From: Novosphingobium ovatum
GTDB lineage: Bacteria; Pseudomonadota; Alphaproteobacteria; Sphingomonadales; Sphingomonadaceae
DNA: 64,000 nt
Assembly: GCF_009909235.1 (NCBI RefSeq)
Contig: NZ_JAAAPO010000003.1
Coordinates: forward strand, 124,001-188,000
Direction: 5' to 3'
Shown in pieces: positions 34,769-43,217 of the stretch; within the stretch, counting starts at the first letter, position 1; each line of letters opens with the position of its first letter. The notes under the pieces are model-generated. The model had not been told where the DNA came from, searched no databases, and saw only the letters and a list, made by a program, of their open reading frames with translations. Made by a program: the position numbers and the translations under genes.

Positions 34769-35581
34769 TTACGCCCACCAGTAACAGGTCGCCCGCATCT
34801 CGATGCTGGAGCGCGGGATGGCGTTCACCGCCGTTGGGTCATTGAACGCGACATGCGGGATGTGGTGCGCGGCGGTGGGGTGGCTGTCCTTGGATTTGAA
34901 GACGATCGCCTCGTCCGCCTGCATGTCGGGGTAGTAATACCATTGGTGCGCCGGGTTATGCGCCACCAGCAGGCCTTCGAACCCCCATTCGCGGCCATCG
35001 GGTTCGTCAAAGATGGCGTCGGCCACGATCAGGTCTTCGGGGGCAAAGCTACGCGCGTCGCACAGCGCCAGCGGCACGTCCTGCGGCGGGGCGGAAATCG
35101 CGCGCCACACGTTGTAATTGGCAAAGCGGGCATAGGTGCGCCCCTCTGCCCCGCGTTCCGCCATGGGAAAGGCCGAGGAGTCCGCGATATCGATATGGGC
35201 AAAGCGCGCCGGATGCGAATTGTTGCCGCTGCCCGCCCGGCCGCTGGCCTCGGAAAAGCGCAGGATGCCGTGGGGGCTGACCTTGACCGCGTCGGCCCCG
35301 GTCAGGCGGCGCAACAAAGCCTCGACCTCTGCCACATAGATGTCGCGGATCTGTGCCGCATCGGCCCAGTCGCCCACCTGTGTCGGTGCATCGGCCAGCA
35401 GGAAGCCCTCGACGTCCAGTCCCGCGTTCAGCCCGCGCGCGCTGCGCACCGTCATCGGGAACGAGACGATATCCAGCACGTCACGTTCATGCGCGTTGGC
35501 GTAATAGCGCGGGCGTTCAACCCCGCGCCCGGAATAGGCGATGTTGGCGGTGATGCCGCGCGTGGCGGTGGTGGTGGCCAT
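34769..35581 (-). CDS. CmcJ/NvfI family putative Fe(II)/2-oxoglutarate oxygenase
   Basis: 270 residues resembling the CmcJ/AsaB/NvfI family. Visible elements: RARGLNAGLDVEGF-like start, RFSEASGRAG, an HIDIADSSAF segment with the H-x-D iron-binding type motif, FANYNVWRAISAPPQDVPLALCDARSF, and a C-terminal His-rich KSKDSHPTAAHHIPHVAFNDP that ends with an Arg/His pair. Members hydroxylate or desaturate natural products. It is last in the minus-strand operon beginning at 39288. What it oxidises here is unknown. Confidence 0.72.
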   Translation of the reverse strand: MATTTATRGITANIAYSGRGVERPRYYANAHERDVLDIVSFPMTVRSARGLNAGLDVEGFLLADAPTQVGDWADAAQIRDIYVAEVEALLRRLTGADAVKVSPHGILRFSEASGRAGSGNNSHPARFAHIDIADSSAFPMAERGAEGRTYARFANYNVWRAISAPPQDVPLALCDARSFAPEDLIVADAIFDEPDGREWGFEGLLVAHNPAHQWYYYPDMQADEAIVFKSKDSHPTAAHHIPHVAFNDPTAVNAIPRSSIEMRATCYWWA

Positions 35582-35642
35582 CGGTCCTCTCCTGCTGGCG
35601 GGCGGGGCCGTTGGTCCGGCCCCTGTCCCGCATATCGGTGGT

Positions 35643-36158
35643 TCAGGTCAGCGCGTAATAGCGCACGTAATTGCCATCGGGCTTGCGCTCACCCACGCCG
35701 ATAAAGACGTGCTTGGTCAGCCAGTCATGCTTGCCCTTGCTGGTTTCGAAGGTGGGCTGGGCGCGCAGGTAATATTCGGCATGGGGCACCGCTTCGCCGC
35801 CATTGAACGCCCATTCGCGCAGGCGGTCCATCACGCCGGGGGTGCGGCCCCACAAGAACCCCTTGTTCTGCATATAGATCAGCGTGCCATCGTCGACCTC
35901 CAGCACATAGCGCGCGTCAAAGCAGGCCGTGTCATCGGGGCGGAAATGGGCATAGTCGCCGCCCGAATTGGGCACGGCGCGGCCCTTTAGCCGGGGGCCT
36001 TCAAATTCGCCCCGGTCAACATAGACCGCGCTGCGAAAGCCGCCGGTGGGGATGTCGGGCACGGTGTTCACCCGCGTGAACCACAAGCGGCAGGCAAAGG
36101 CGAATTCCAGATGGGGCTTCTCCATGGTGGAGAGCGTGTCGAACGGATCGGTCATCAT
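35643..36158 (-). CDS. DUF3237 (UPF0311) family protein
   Basis: About 171 residues. LEFAFACRLWFTRVNTVPDIPTG, SAVYVDRGEFEGPRLKGRAVPNSGGDY, DARYVLEVDDGTLIYMQNKGFLWG and the YYLRAQPTFET end are the strands of the DUF3237 beta-barrel. Function in the family is not established; it is often found in aromatic and ring-degradation clusters. A TTG further upstream opens the same frame. It lies between the quinohemoprotein and the CmcJ-like gene, 20 bases after the former. Confidence 0.82.
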   Translation of the reverse strand: MMTDPFDTLSTMEKPHLEFAFACRLWFTRVNTVPDIPTGGFRSAVYVDRGEFEGPRLKGRAVPNSGGDYAHFRPDDTACFDARYVLEVDDGTLIYMQNKGFLWGRTPGVMDRLREWAFNGGEAVPHAEYYLRAQPTFETSKGKHDWLTKHVFIGVGERKPDGNYVRYYALT

Positions 36159-36178
36159 TGCAGGAAATCCCGTCAAAA

Positions 36179-38413
36179 TCAGAAATTGGACATGATCGCG
36201 GCGCGCGGCGCGTCGATCGCCACGCCAGCCTTGACCTTGGCCTGCTCGTCGGCGCGGGTGCGGGCCTGTTCGTCGATCAGGAAAGCGTGGATGGCATCGG
36301 CCTGCGCCTGACTGAACAGGTCATCCCAGCGCGGCATCCCCTTGGGCAGGTACAGGCCCTTCATCACGATCTCGTTGAAGATCTGATGGGTGGGGGCGCT
36401 CATCCGGCGCAGGTCGGGGGTGATGGAACGGTGCTGGTTTGAATGGCAGATCGCGCAGTTGGAATAAAACAGACCGCGCCCCATGCCGATTGTCGCCTGT
36501 GTGACGCCCGGAGCCTGTGGCGGGGGCGGCGGGGCGATTTCCAGTGCGGGGCGGGCAGGGGGCGGGGGCAGCGCGGCCTTGCCATCCAGCCGGAAGACCA
36601 GCAAACGGCCCGCGTTTTCACGATTATACGCCGCCGAATAGCGCGGGACATAGGGGAAGCCGCCCCCGCCCCATGCCGCCATCACCGCGACATATTGCAC
36701 GCCCTTGACCTTGTACGTCATGGGTGCGGCGATGATCGGGGTGCCGGTCTCGATGGTTTTCAGCAATGTGCCATTGCGGCTGTCGCGCACCAGCAACTGC
36801 CCGTTCAGTGATCCGTGGAACGTCAAGCCGCTGGCCGTGGTCATCACCCCGCCGCGATCCTGCCAGCCCGCCGTGGGGACCGCCCACACCGTCTTGCCGG
36901 TCAGGGGATCGATGGCGCGGATCTCGGCCTTGGCGGGGTTGGCGATGGCGTCCTTGTAATGGGGCAAAGCCTTGACCGCGGCGGCCACCGGCGGCGGCAG
37001 CGTTGGCATGGTTTCGGCCAGCGCGTTGGTAAAGATCAGCGCCGACCCGGTGTTCAACGCCTTGCGGCGGTAATCCTTGGGCTCGGGCGTGATGAAGATC
37101 AAGTTGCCCATGTCCAGGATCGAGGCGATATACAGCCCGGTCTTGGGATCATAGCTGGGCGGGAACCAGTTGCGCGCGCCCGGCGTGCCGGGAAAGATGA
37201 TCTTTGGCCCGGTGCCCAGATCGCTGAATTGCGGCGTCAGATTGGGGCGGCCGGTCTTCATGTCGACGCCATTGGCCCAATTCATCCGCACCAGAGCGTT
37301 GGCGCGCAGCAATTGGCCGGTCTTGCGGTCCAGCACATAGAGGAAGCCGTTCTTGGGCGCGTGCAGCACGACGCCGCGGTCCTGCCCGTCCACCTGCATA
37401 TGCGTCAGGATCATCGGCGCGGTGGCGGGAAAATCCCATTCATCGCCCGGCGTTTCCTGATAATGCCACTTCACCCGCCCGGTTTTCGGGTCCAGCGCGA
37501 CGATGGACGACAGGTACAGGTTGTCCCCGCCCTTTGGGCTGCGGATCGAACGCGGATAGGGGCCGCCATTGCCCGTGCCGACCAGCAACAGCCCGGTTTC
37601 GGGGTCATAGTTGAGCGCATCCCACGGCGTCCCGCCGCCGCTGATGTCCCAGCGGCTGTTCGGGTCCCACGTCTTGACCGCCGCTTCCAGATCGGGGTGG
37701 TCCTGCGCGCCCAGTTTGGGGTCGCGCGGCACGGTGTGGAACCGCCATTTCAACGCGCCGGTGCGGATGTCATAGGCGCTGACATAGCCGCGCACGTCAT
37801 ATTCCGCACCGCCATTGCCGATCACCACCACATCGCCCGCCACCTCTGGCGCGCCGGTGCTGTTGATGCCCCGGTCTTTCACCTCCTTGGTGTCGACCTG
37901 CCAGACGATCTTGCCGGTCTTGGCGTCCAGCGCATACATCACCGCGTCCAGCGCCGAGACAAAGATCTTGCCATCGGCCATCGCCACGCCACGGTTGACC
38001 TGATCGCAACAGACGGTGCGGTTGACCTGCATGTCAACGTTGGGCTCGAACGTCCACAGTTCCTTGCCGGTCGCCGCGTCATAGGCATAGACCCGCCCCG
38101 CCACGCCCGAGGCATAAAGCACCCCATCGGCCACCACCGGCGTGCCTTCCAGTCCGCGATTGGTGTGCAGTTCGGCCATCCACGCCACGCCCAGACGGCT
38201 GACATTGGCGGGCGTGATGTCCTCCAGCGTCGAGTTGCGCGTCTTGCCCGCATCGCCACCGGGGTTGGTCCAATTGTCGCCGGCCTTGGCCTGCTGCTCG
38301 GTGCCTTTGCCGCCCAGCAGCCCGCATCCGGCCAAGCCCAGCACCACTGGCGCCATCGCCAGCAGCGCCCAGTGGCGGCGCTGTTTCACGCGCTGTTCCA
38401 CGTTCTGTTTCAT
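36179..38413 (-). CDS. PQQ-dependent quinohemoprotein alcohol dehydrogenase (lipoprotein)
   Basis: About 744 residues. The lipobox LAGC (Cys30) is followed by an eight-blade PQQ propeller with repeated A.dG...W motifs; the vicinal Cys pair at residues 135-136 (TVCCDQ) matches the disulfide above PQQ in methanol dehydrogenases, and the W-docking motifs AYDAATGKELW and ALDPKTGRVKWHYQ are visible. A C-terminal domain has one heme site NCAICHSN. It oxidises primary alcohols, plausibly hydroxymethyl or hydroxypropyl side chains of aromatics, and passes electrons to the chain in the periplasm. Substrate is inference. Confidence 0.92.
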   Translation of the reverse strand: MKQNVEQRVKQRRHWALLAMAPVVLGLAGCGLLGGKGTEQQAKAGDNWTNPGGDAGKTRNSTLEDITPANVSRLGVAWMAELHTNRGLEGTPVVADGVLYASGVAGRVYAYDAATGKELWTFEPNVDMQVNRTVCCDQVNRGVAMADGKIFVSALDAVMYALDAKTGKIVWQVDTKEVKDRGINSTGAPEVAGDVVVIGNGGAEYDVRGYVSAYDIRTGALKWRFHTVPRDPKLGAQDHPDLEAAVKTWDPNSRWDISGGGTPWDALNYDPETGLLLVGTGNGGPYPRSIRSPKGGDNLYLSSIVALDPKTGRVKWHYQETPGDEWDFPATAPMILTHMQVDGQDRGVVLHAPKNGFLYVLDRKTGQLLRANALVRMNWANGVDMKTGRPNLTPQFSDLGTGPKIIFPGTPGARNWFPPSYDPKTGLYIASILDMGNLIFITPEPKDYRRKALNTGSALIFTNALAETMPTLPPPVAAAVKALPHYKDAIANPAKAEIRAIDPLTGKTVWAVPTAGWQDRGGVMTTASGLTFHGSLNGQLLVRDSRNGTLLKTIETGTPIIAAPMTYKVKGVQYVAVMAAWGGGGFPYVPRYSAAYNRENAGRLLVFRLDGKAALPPPPARPALEIAPPPPPQAPGVTQATIGMGRGLFYSNCAICHSNQHRSITPDLRRMSAPTHQIFNEIVMKGLYLPKGMPRWDDLFSQAQADAIHAFLIDEQARTRADEQAKVKAGVAIDAPRAAIMSNF

Positions 38414-38430
38414 AGGGTGTTCCACGGATG

Positions 38431-39288
38431 TCACAGGTTGTCCCACGGGCTGGGCATGCGATAGGGCACGGTGATGAAGTTCGCCTCGATCTGGCAGAGC
38501 ATGCCGTGATCGACCTTGAACAATTCCGAGATGTAGAAGGAATGCGGCCGCCGCACCGGCGAGTTGACCCAGCGCCCGTCGGTCAATTGATAGCGGTCCA
38601 GCTTGCCCGAATGGTCGATGAAGCCGAACGCCAGCACCAGCCCGCGCTCTTCGTCCACCAAGGGGAAGCGGCGCGCGCGCAGGGCGTCGTCATAGCGGTA
38701 ATTGCCCATCTTGAACTGCTCTTCACAGCCCAGCGCCGACACCGGCACGATCTTGGCAAATTCGGGGTTGTGGGTGGTCTGCACGCCGTTTTCCACCCGG
38801 TTGCAATCGGGGTGGAATTTGGTGTGCAGCGTGCCATCGTTCAGTTGCAGCGTGTCAAAATAGCCGTTCGACAGCTTGACCATTTCCGCGCGGCTGACGG
38901 GGGCGACCGCATTGGCCTCCAGAATGGGCTTGGTCCAATAGCGCGGGTTTTCAAACTTGATGCCCGAATCGCTCTGGCGCACGATGCACATCTCGCACTC
39001 GGTCACCTCCAGCCGGTCGTTCACCCGCAGCCGCAGAGTAAAGGCCGATTCCTCGATCGCTTCGTGGATGGTGCCGAAATAGCCGACCTGACCCGTGGAC
39101 ACATCGGCAAAGCGCAACTGATAGTCGCCAATGCGCTGAATAGTGTTCCACACGCCATCGCCAATTTCCAGCATGACGTTGTTTTCGCTGACATGCGCGC
39201 CCTTGGCCCATGGCACGCGCGCCGCGTTTTTGGCCGCCAAAGCCGCCAGAAAACCATCCAGAACGCCATACAGCGCGGTCCTGTTCAT
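38431..39288 (-). CDS. DUF8021/NTF2-like domain protein
   Basis: 285 residues. The order LYGVLDGFLAALAAKNAARVPWAKGAHVSENNVMLEIGDGVWNTI, GQVGYFG, RVNDRLEVTECEMCIVR, SRAEMVKLSNGYFDTLQLNDGT and FHPDCNRVENG corresponds to the DUF8021 fold, known from fungi and some bacteria and related to NTF2-like. No function is established. It is the first gene of the minus-strand operon with the PQQ enzyme, and the GGGAGAGGG-type site precedes the Met chosen. No signal peptide is visible. Confidence 0.75.
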   Translation of the reverse strand: MNRTALYGVLDGFLAALAAKNAARVPWAKGAHVSENNVMLEIGDGVWNTIQRIGDYQLRFADVSTGQVGYFGTIHEAIEESAFTLRLRVNDRLEVTECEMCIVRQSDSGIKFENPRYWTKPILEANAVAPVSRAEMVKLSNGYFDTLQLNDGTLHTKFHPDCNRVENGVQTTHNPEFAKIVPVSALGCEEQFKMGNYRYDDALRARRFPLVDEERGLVLAFGFIDHSGKLDRYQLTDGRWVNSPVRRPHSFYISELFKVDHGMLCQIEANFITVPYRMPSPWDNL

Positions 39289-39384
39289 ACCCTCTCCCAT
39301 GCGTTGCGCGGGCAATGGAGGCTGGCCGTTTTCGACCCCCGCCCCCGGCGCGCGGTGTTGCGTTGTTACAGGCTTGGCATATCC

Positions 39385-39396
39385 TAACAAATGATA
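39385..39396. promoter_or_regulatory. Candidate operator in the divergent promoter (weaker match)
   Basis: TAACAAATGATA agrees with TAACAATCGTTA at nine of twelve bases, and TTGTATC lies on the other strand at 39393-39399, between the DUF8021 operon and the plus-strand SnoaL operon. Confidence 0.4.
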
Positions 39397-39480
39397 CAAT
39401 AGAGGTGTAAGGGGCAAATGCGGATCGACGCAAAATGTCGGCCACAGGCAACCATACACCGCCCCGCCGGAGAGGAAAGC

Positions 39481-39870
39481 ATGGCAAGAACCCCACAGGA
39501 AGAGGCCAATCTGGCCCTGGTGCTGGAGATGTACAACAAGGTGCTGATCGCGATGGATTCGTCCGCCGTCGATCGCTACATCTCGCCCGATTACGTGCAG
39601 CATTCGTCCTTGGCCGAACCGGGCGTCCCCGCGCTGAAGGCGTTTCTGGACATGGTGCGCGCCCAATCGCCCGACGCCCGCCAAACCATCCACCGCGCGC
39701 TGGTCGATGGCGACATGGTGGCCGTGCATGTCCATGTGATGCGCTTTCCCGGTGATCCGGGGCTGGCGGTGGTCGACATCTTCCGTTGCGCGGACGGGAT
39801 GATCGTTGAACACTGGGACGTGTTGCAGGACGTGCCGGCACAGCCGGTCAATCCGCTGCCGATGTTTTGA
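39481..39870 (+). CDS. SnoaL-like protein, cytosolic
   Basis: 129 residues of the SnoaL-like (NTF2) fold: EMYNKVLIAMDSSAVDRYISPDYVQHSS, then VRAQSPDARQTIHRALVDGDMVAVHVHV and the closing VVDIFRCADGMIVEHWDVLQDVP strands. It is close in sequence to the next gene, suggesting duplication, but lacks a signal peptide. No metal or cofactor motif is seen. It heads a three-gene plus-strand operon. Confidence 0.85.
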   Translation: MARTPQEEANLALVLEMYNKVLIAMDSSAVDRYISPDYVQHSSLAEPGVPALKAFLDMVRAQSPDARQTIHRALVDGDMVAVHVHVMRFPGDPGLAVVDIFRCADGMIVEHWDVLQDVPAQPVNPLPMF

Positions 39871-39890
39871 ACAGATTGGGAAGAGAGACA

Positions 39891-40367
39891 ATGTTGCGTC
39901 ACATCACGCTGATCGCCGCCGGTGCCATTGCGCTGGCCACCGTGCCCGCCACGGCCCACGCCGCGCCCGCCAAACGCGCGCCCGCCGCCCGTTGCACCCA
40001 GACGCCCAAGCAGATCGTCACCGCCTTCATGGACCTGTTCTATGTGCAGAAAAAGGTGCGTCAGGCCTTCGAAACCTATGTGGTGGAAGGCTATATCCAG
40101 CACAATCCCTTTGCCGCCACAGGCCGCGCGCCCGCGATTGCCTTTCTGGAACCGGCCTTTGCCGATCCGGCGATCACATATTCGATCAAGCGGATCATTG
40201 CCGATGGCGATCTGGTGGCGGTCCACGCTCATGGCGTGATGAAGGCCGGTGATCCGGGCGCGGCGGTGGTCGACATCCTGCGGGTCAAGGACTGCAAGAT
40301 CGTCGAGCATTGGGACGTGATCCAGCCCGTGCCCGCCCAATCGGCCAACACGAACACCATGTTCTGA
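39891..40367 (+). CDS. SnoaL-like protein, exported
   Basis: 158 residues. A signal peptide (LIAAGAIALATVPATAHA) is followed by PAKR and the same fold as the preceding gene (VTAFMDLFYVQKKVRQAFETYVVEGYIQHNPF, DGDLVAVHAHGVMK, VVDILRVKDCKIVEHWDVIQPVPAQ). A periplasmic member beside a cytosolic paralogue suggests the same chemistry on both sides of the membrane or a transported substrate. GAAGAGAGACA lies before the ATG. Confidence 0.85.
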   Translation: MLRHITLIAAGAIALATVPATAHAAPAKRAPAARCTQTPKQIVTAFMDLFYVQKKVRQAFETYVVEGYIQHNPFAATGRAPAIAFLEPAFADPAITYSIKRIIADGDLVAVHAHGVMKAGDPGAAVVDILRVKDCKIVEHWDVIQPVPAQSANTNTMF

Positions 40368-40384
40368 ACGCGGGAGAAACAGAC

Positions 40385-41140
40385 ATGGTAGCGACAAGCG
40401 GGCGGTTCGTGGACCGCTGTGTGCTGGTGCTGGGTGGCAATGCGGGGATCGGTCTGGCGGCCGCGCGCATGTTTGCCGCCGAAGGCGCTAAGGTGGCGAT
40501 CACCGGGCGCAATGCCGATACAATCGCGGCGGCGGCGCAAGAGATCGAGGGGCTGGGCATTCGCGCCGACATGGGCGTGATCGCCGAGACACAGGCCGCG
40601 CTGGCCGAGGTCAAGGAAGCGCTGGGCGGGATCGACGTGTTGTTCGTCAACGCCGGGGTTGGCGGTTTTGCCATGGTCCCCGACGTGACCGAGGATTTCT
40701 GGGACGGGATCCACAACGTCAACCTGCGCGGCGCGTTCTTTGCCATTCAGCATGCCTTGCCGTTGATGCGCGATGGCGGGGCGATTGTCATCACCGGCTC
40801 GATCGGGTCGGTGGCGGCGGTGCCGGGCAATGTCGCCTATGCCGCGGCCAAGGCGGGGTTGCGGGCGATGGCGCGCATCGTGGGCAAGGAATTGCTGCCG
40901 CGCCGCATCCGCGTCAACATGGTCTCGCCCGGCCCCACCGACACCGAAATCTTCAAACGCGACGCCAGCGAGGCCGAGATCCAGGGTATGAAGGACATGC
41001 TGAACAGCGTCGTGCCGCTGGGCCGCATGGGCACGTCCGAGGAAATCGCCAGGGCGGTGCTGTTTCTGGCCAGCCCTGACGCCAGCTTTATCAACGGCAT
41101 CGACCTGATGGCCGATGGCGGCTGTATCGAACTGGGCTGA
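40385..41140 (+). CDS. SDR family oxidoreductase
   Basis: 251 residues, classical SDR: GGNAGIG (17-23), VNAG (about 88-91), Ser139, Tyr152 and Lys156 (AYAAAK), and the FabG-like ending SFINGIDLMADGG. It oxidises or reduces an alcohol/ketone pair with NAD(P). It ends a plus-strand operon with the two SnoaL genes. Substrate unknown. Confidence 0.88.
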   Translation: MVATSGRFVDRCVLVLGGNAGIGLAAARMFAAEGAKVAITGRNADTIAAAAQEIEGLGIRADMGVIAETQAALAEVKEALGGIDVLFVNAGVGGFAMVPDVTEDFWDGIHNVNLRGAFFAIQHALPLMRDGGAIVITGSIGSVAAVPGNVAYAAAKAGLRAMARIVGKELLPRRIRVNMVSPGPTDTEIFKRDASEAEIQGMKDMLNSVVPLGRMGTSEEIARAVLFLASPDASFINGIDLMADGGCIELG

Positions 41141-41148
41141 AACGACAT

Positions 41149-41171
41149 GGGGGCGGTGTCGCGCCGCCCCC
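41149..41171. terminator. Weak bidirectional hairpin between convergent genes
   Basis: GGGGGCGG (41149-41156) and CCGCCCCC (41164-41171) pair perfectly around a seven-base loop; no real T-run follows, so termination would be inefficient. Confidence 0.4.
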
Positions 41172-41179
41172 GCACATTG

Positions 41180-42280
41180 TTACCCGCCGATCTGCAACGC
41201 TGATTTCAGGAAAGCGATCACCGCGCCCCACCCCGGCTGGGCCATCACTGGCGCGGTGGTGGTGCAACCGGCGCTGCTGCTGGTTTCCAGCGTGGCATTG
41301 GCGGCGATCTCTGCCTTTTGCAGGAAATCCCACGCCGGGCCATGCCCCGCCAGCGGCAGTGAATAGAACCGCGCCTCGCGGCAGTCATGCGCCAGCGCTT
41401 TGTACAGCCGCTCACCCTGATTATGCGGCACCAACGGGTCGGCGCGGCCATGCAGGATCATGATCGGGGGCAGGGGCTTACCCTTTTGCCGGCGCAGCAT
41501 CCCCACCGGATCGGCGGCCTGCGTGGCCTCGGCACAGGACTGGATGGCGCAACCGATCACCCGCGATTCGGGCGATTGCGGCCCGTCATGGCAAAACCCC
41601 GCCGCCAGCCCCGCCGCATCCGGCTTGCACGGGGTCAGCGACCACGCATCCATCTGCAAAAAGGCGGTCGGCGGGTACAACGCCACCGCCGCCTGCACCG
41701 CGCTGGAGGTGCCGGCCGGGCCGCCTGCCACGCCGATGCTGCCGATCAGCGTGGGATCATCGCCCGAAATTGCCGCGACCGATGTGGTCCACCCGCCCGA
41801 ACTGTCGCCCATGATGGCGATGCGGTTGGGGTCCAGCCCATATTGGGCGGCATTGGCCCGCAGGAAGCGGATCGCCGCCTTGATATCATGCAATTGGGCG
41901 GGGAACTGCGCCTGACCGCTGGAGCGGATCGACACGCCCGCCACGGCAAAGCCGGCTTTCAGCAATTCGGGCGCCATGAAACGGGCGGTAAACTTGCCAT
42001 CATCCGACAGCCATGCCGATCCGCCGGTCCAGATCACCACCGGCAACAGCGCGCCCGCACGCGGCGGGGTAGCGGGCAGATAGAGGTCGAGCAAATGCCC
42101 CCGGCTGGTGGCCGGATCGGCGGGCGCATAGGGGACATCGGCAAACCGCGCAGCTGCCTGTACCGAGGGCAGCACCATGCCGGGCGGCGGCCCTTCGGCG
42201 GCGATGGCAGTTGTGCCACAGGTTATGCCAAACGCCAGCGCGGCCGCCGCGATGCTGCGCGGCAAAGTGATGGAAAACAT
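41180..42280 (-). CDS. Secreted alpha/beta-hydrolase (esterase)
   Basis: 366 residues with a signal peptide (to TTAIAAEG). VIWTGGSAWLSDD occupies the oxyanion-hole position, GDSSGGWT carries the nucleophilic Ser, HGRADPLVPHNQ the Asp and AGHGPAW the His; several Cys pairs suggest disulfides. Relatives are BD-FAE and feruloyl/acetyl esterases that release acyl or aryl esters outside the inner membrane. The Met of MFSITLP is preferred because GGAGAGAACC precedes it; an earlier ATG exists. It is the last gene of the minus-strand operon. Confidence 0.87.
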   Translation of the reverse strand: MFSITLPRSIAAAALAFGITCGTTAIAAEGPPPGMVLPSVQAAARFADVPYAPADPATSRGHLLDLYLPATPPRAGALLPVVIWTGGSAWLSDDGKFTARFMAPELLKAGFAVAGVSIRSSGQAQFPAQLHDIKAAIRFLRANAAQYGLDPNRIAIMGDSSGGWTTSVAAISGDDPTLIGSIGVAGGPAGTSSAVQAAVALYPPTAFLQMDAWSLTPCKPDAAGLAAGFCHDGPQSPESRVIGCAIQSCAEATQAADPVGMLRRQKGKPLPPIMILHGRADPLVPHNQGERLYKALAHDCREARFYSLPLAGHGPAWDFLQKAEIAANATLETSSSAGCTTTAPVMAQPGWGAVIAFLKSALQIGG

Positions 42281-42353
42281 GGTTCTCTCCGTCATTGGGG
42301 GCGCACCCTTTGACGGTACAGATGCCGCGCCGCGCGCACCTTGTCCATCGCGC

Positions 42354-43199
42354 TCACAGCACAAAATGGTCCCCCGCCGCGCGCACCGTCATCTCGCTGA
42401 TCGCCACACCCCACGGCTGGTTGATGGCATGGATGATCGCATCGGCAATGTGGTCGGGCGCCAGGCTGGCATAGTCGATGTTGTCCGCGTCCAGCCGCTC
42501 GGGCGGGAAAGTACCCTCCTGCATGGCGGCCACCATCGCGCCAAATTCGCCCATGTTGTGCGCGACAATCCCCACGCCCGCCGCCGCATTGATTATCGTG
42601 CCCGACAGGCCGGTGGTGGGCACGCCCGTGGGCTTGATCGTGGTGACCTTGATCCTGCCCCGGCTTTCGACACGCAGGGATTCGGACAGGAAACACACCG
42701 CCGACTTGGTCGCGCCATAGACGCCCGCGCCCACCACCGGGAAATTGCCATAGATCGAGGACAGGTTGATCACATGCCCGCGCCCGGCGGCCATCATCGG
42801 GTCATAGGCCGCGACAATGCCGTTCAGCACGCCTTTGACGTTGATGTCGATGCAGCGCACCCATGCGTCATAGGCGGCATCATGATCGGCAAAAAACGCC
42901 AGCGGCATGGTGCCGGCATTGTTGATCATCACATCAATCGCGCCATAGGCGTCCAGCGCCGCCGCCACCGCCGCGCGGGTCTGCGCCAGATCGGTGACGT
43001 CGGTGGGGATGGCCTGTGCGGTGCCACCCGCCGCGGTGATTTCGGCCACCACGGCGGCGGCGGCGTCAGGATTGATGTCGGCGCAGGTGATCTGCGCCCC
43101 CATCATGGCCGCCTTGATCGACACCAGCCGGCCAAAGCCGCCCCCCGCGCCGGTGATGACAATGGATTTGCTCGCGACGTGGTTGGCGGTTTGGGTCAT
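42354..43199 (-). CDS. SDR family oxidoreductase
   Basis: 281 residues: TGAGGGFG (16-23), NNAG (93-96), catalytic Ser148, Tyr161, Lys165 (YGATK). The C-terminal 70 residues are longer than in FabG-type SDRs and resemble acyl-alcohol or retinol-type dehydrogenases. It lies 18 bases after the aldehyde dehydrogenase gene, consistent with sequential oxidation of an alcohol to an acid. Substrate is unknown. Confidence 0.87.
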   Translation of the reverse strand: MTQTANHVASKSIVITGAGGGFGRLVSIKAAMMGAQITCADINPDAAAAVVAEITAAGGTAQAIPTDVTDLAQTRAAVAAALDAYGAIDVMINNAGTMPLAFFADHDAAYDAWVRCIDINVKGVLNGIVAAYDPMMAAGRGHVINLSSIYGNFPVVGAGVYGATKSAVCFLSESLRVESRGRIKVTTIKPTGVPTTGLSGTIINAAAGVGIVAHNMGEFGAMVAAMQEGTFPPERLDADNIDYASLAPDHIADAIIHAINQPWGVAISEMTVRAAGDHFVL

Positions 43200-43217
43200 G
43201 GCTGGTCCCTTCAGGCG

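Noticed and set aside
36158..36176. TTG-initiated N-terminal extension of the DUF3237 protein
   Set aside because: It adds six residues without a ribosome binding site and reaches to within two bases of the preceding stop; the ATG pair downstream is more likely.
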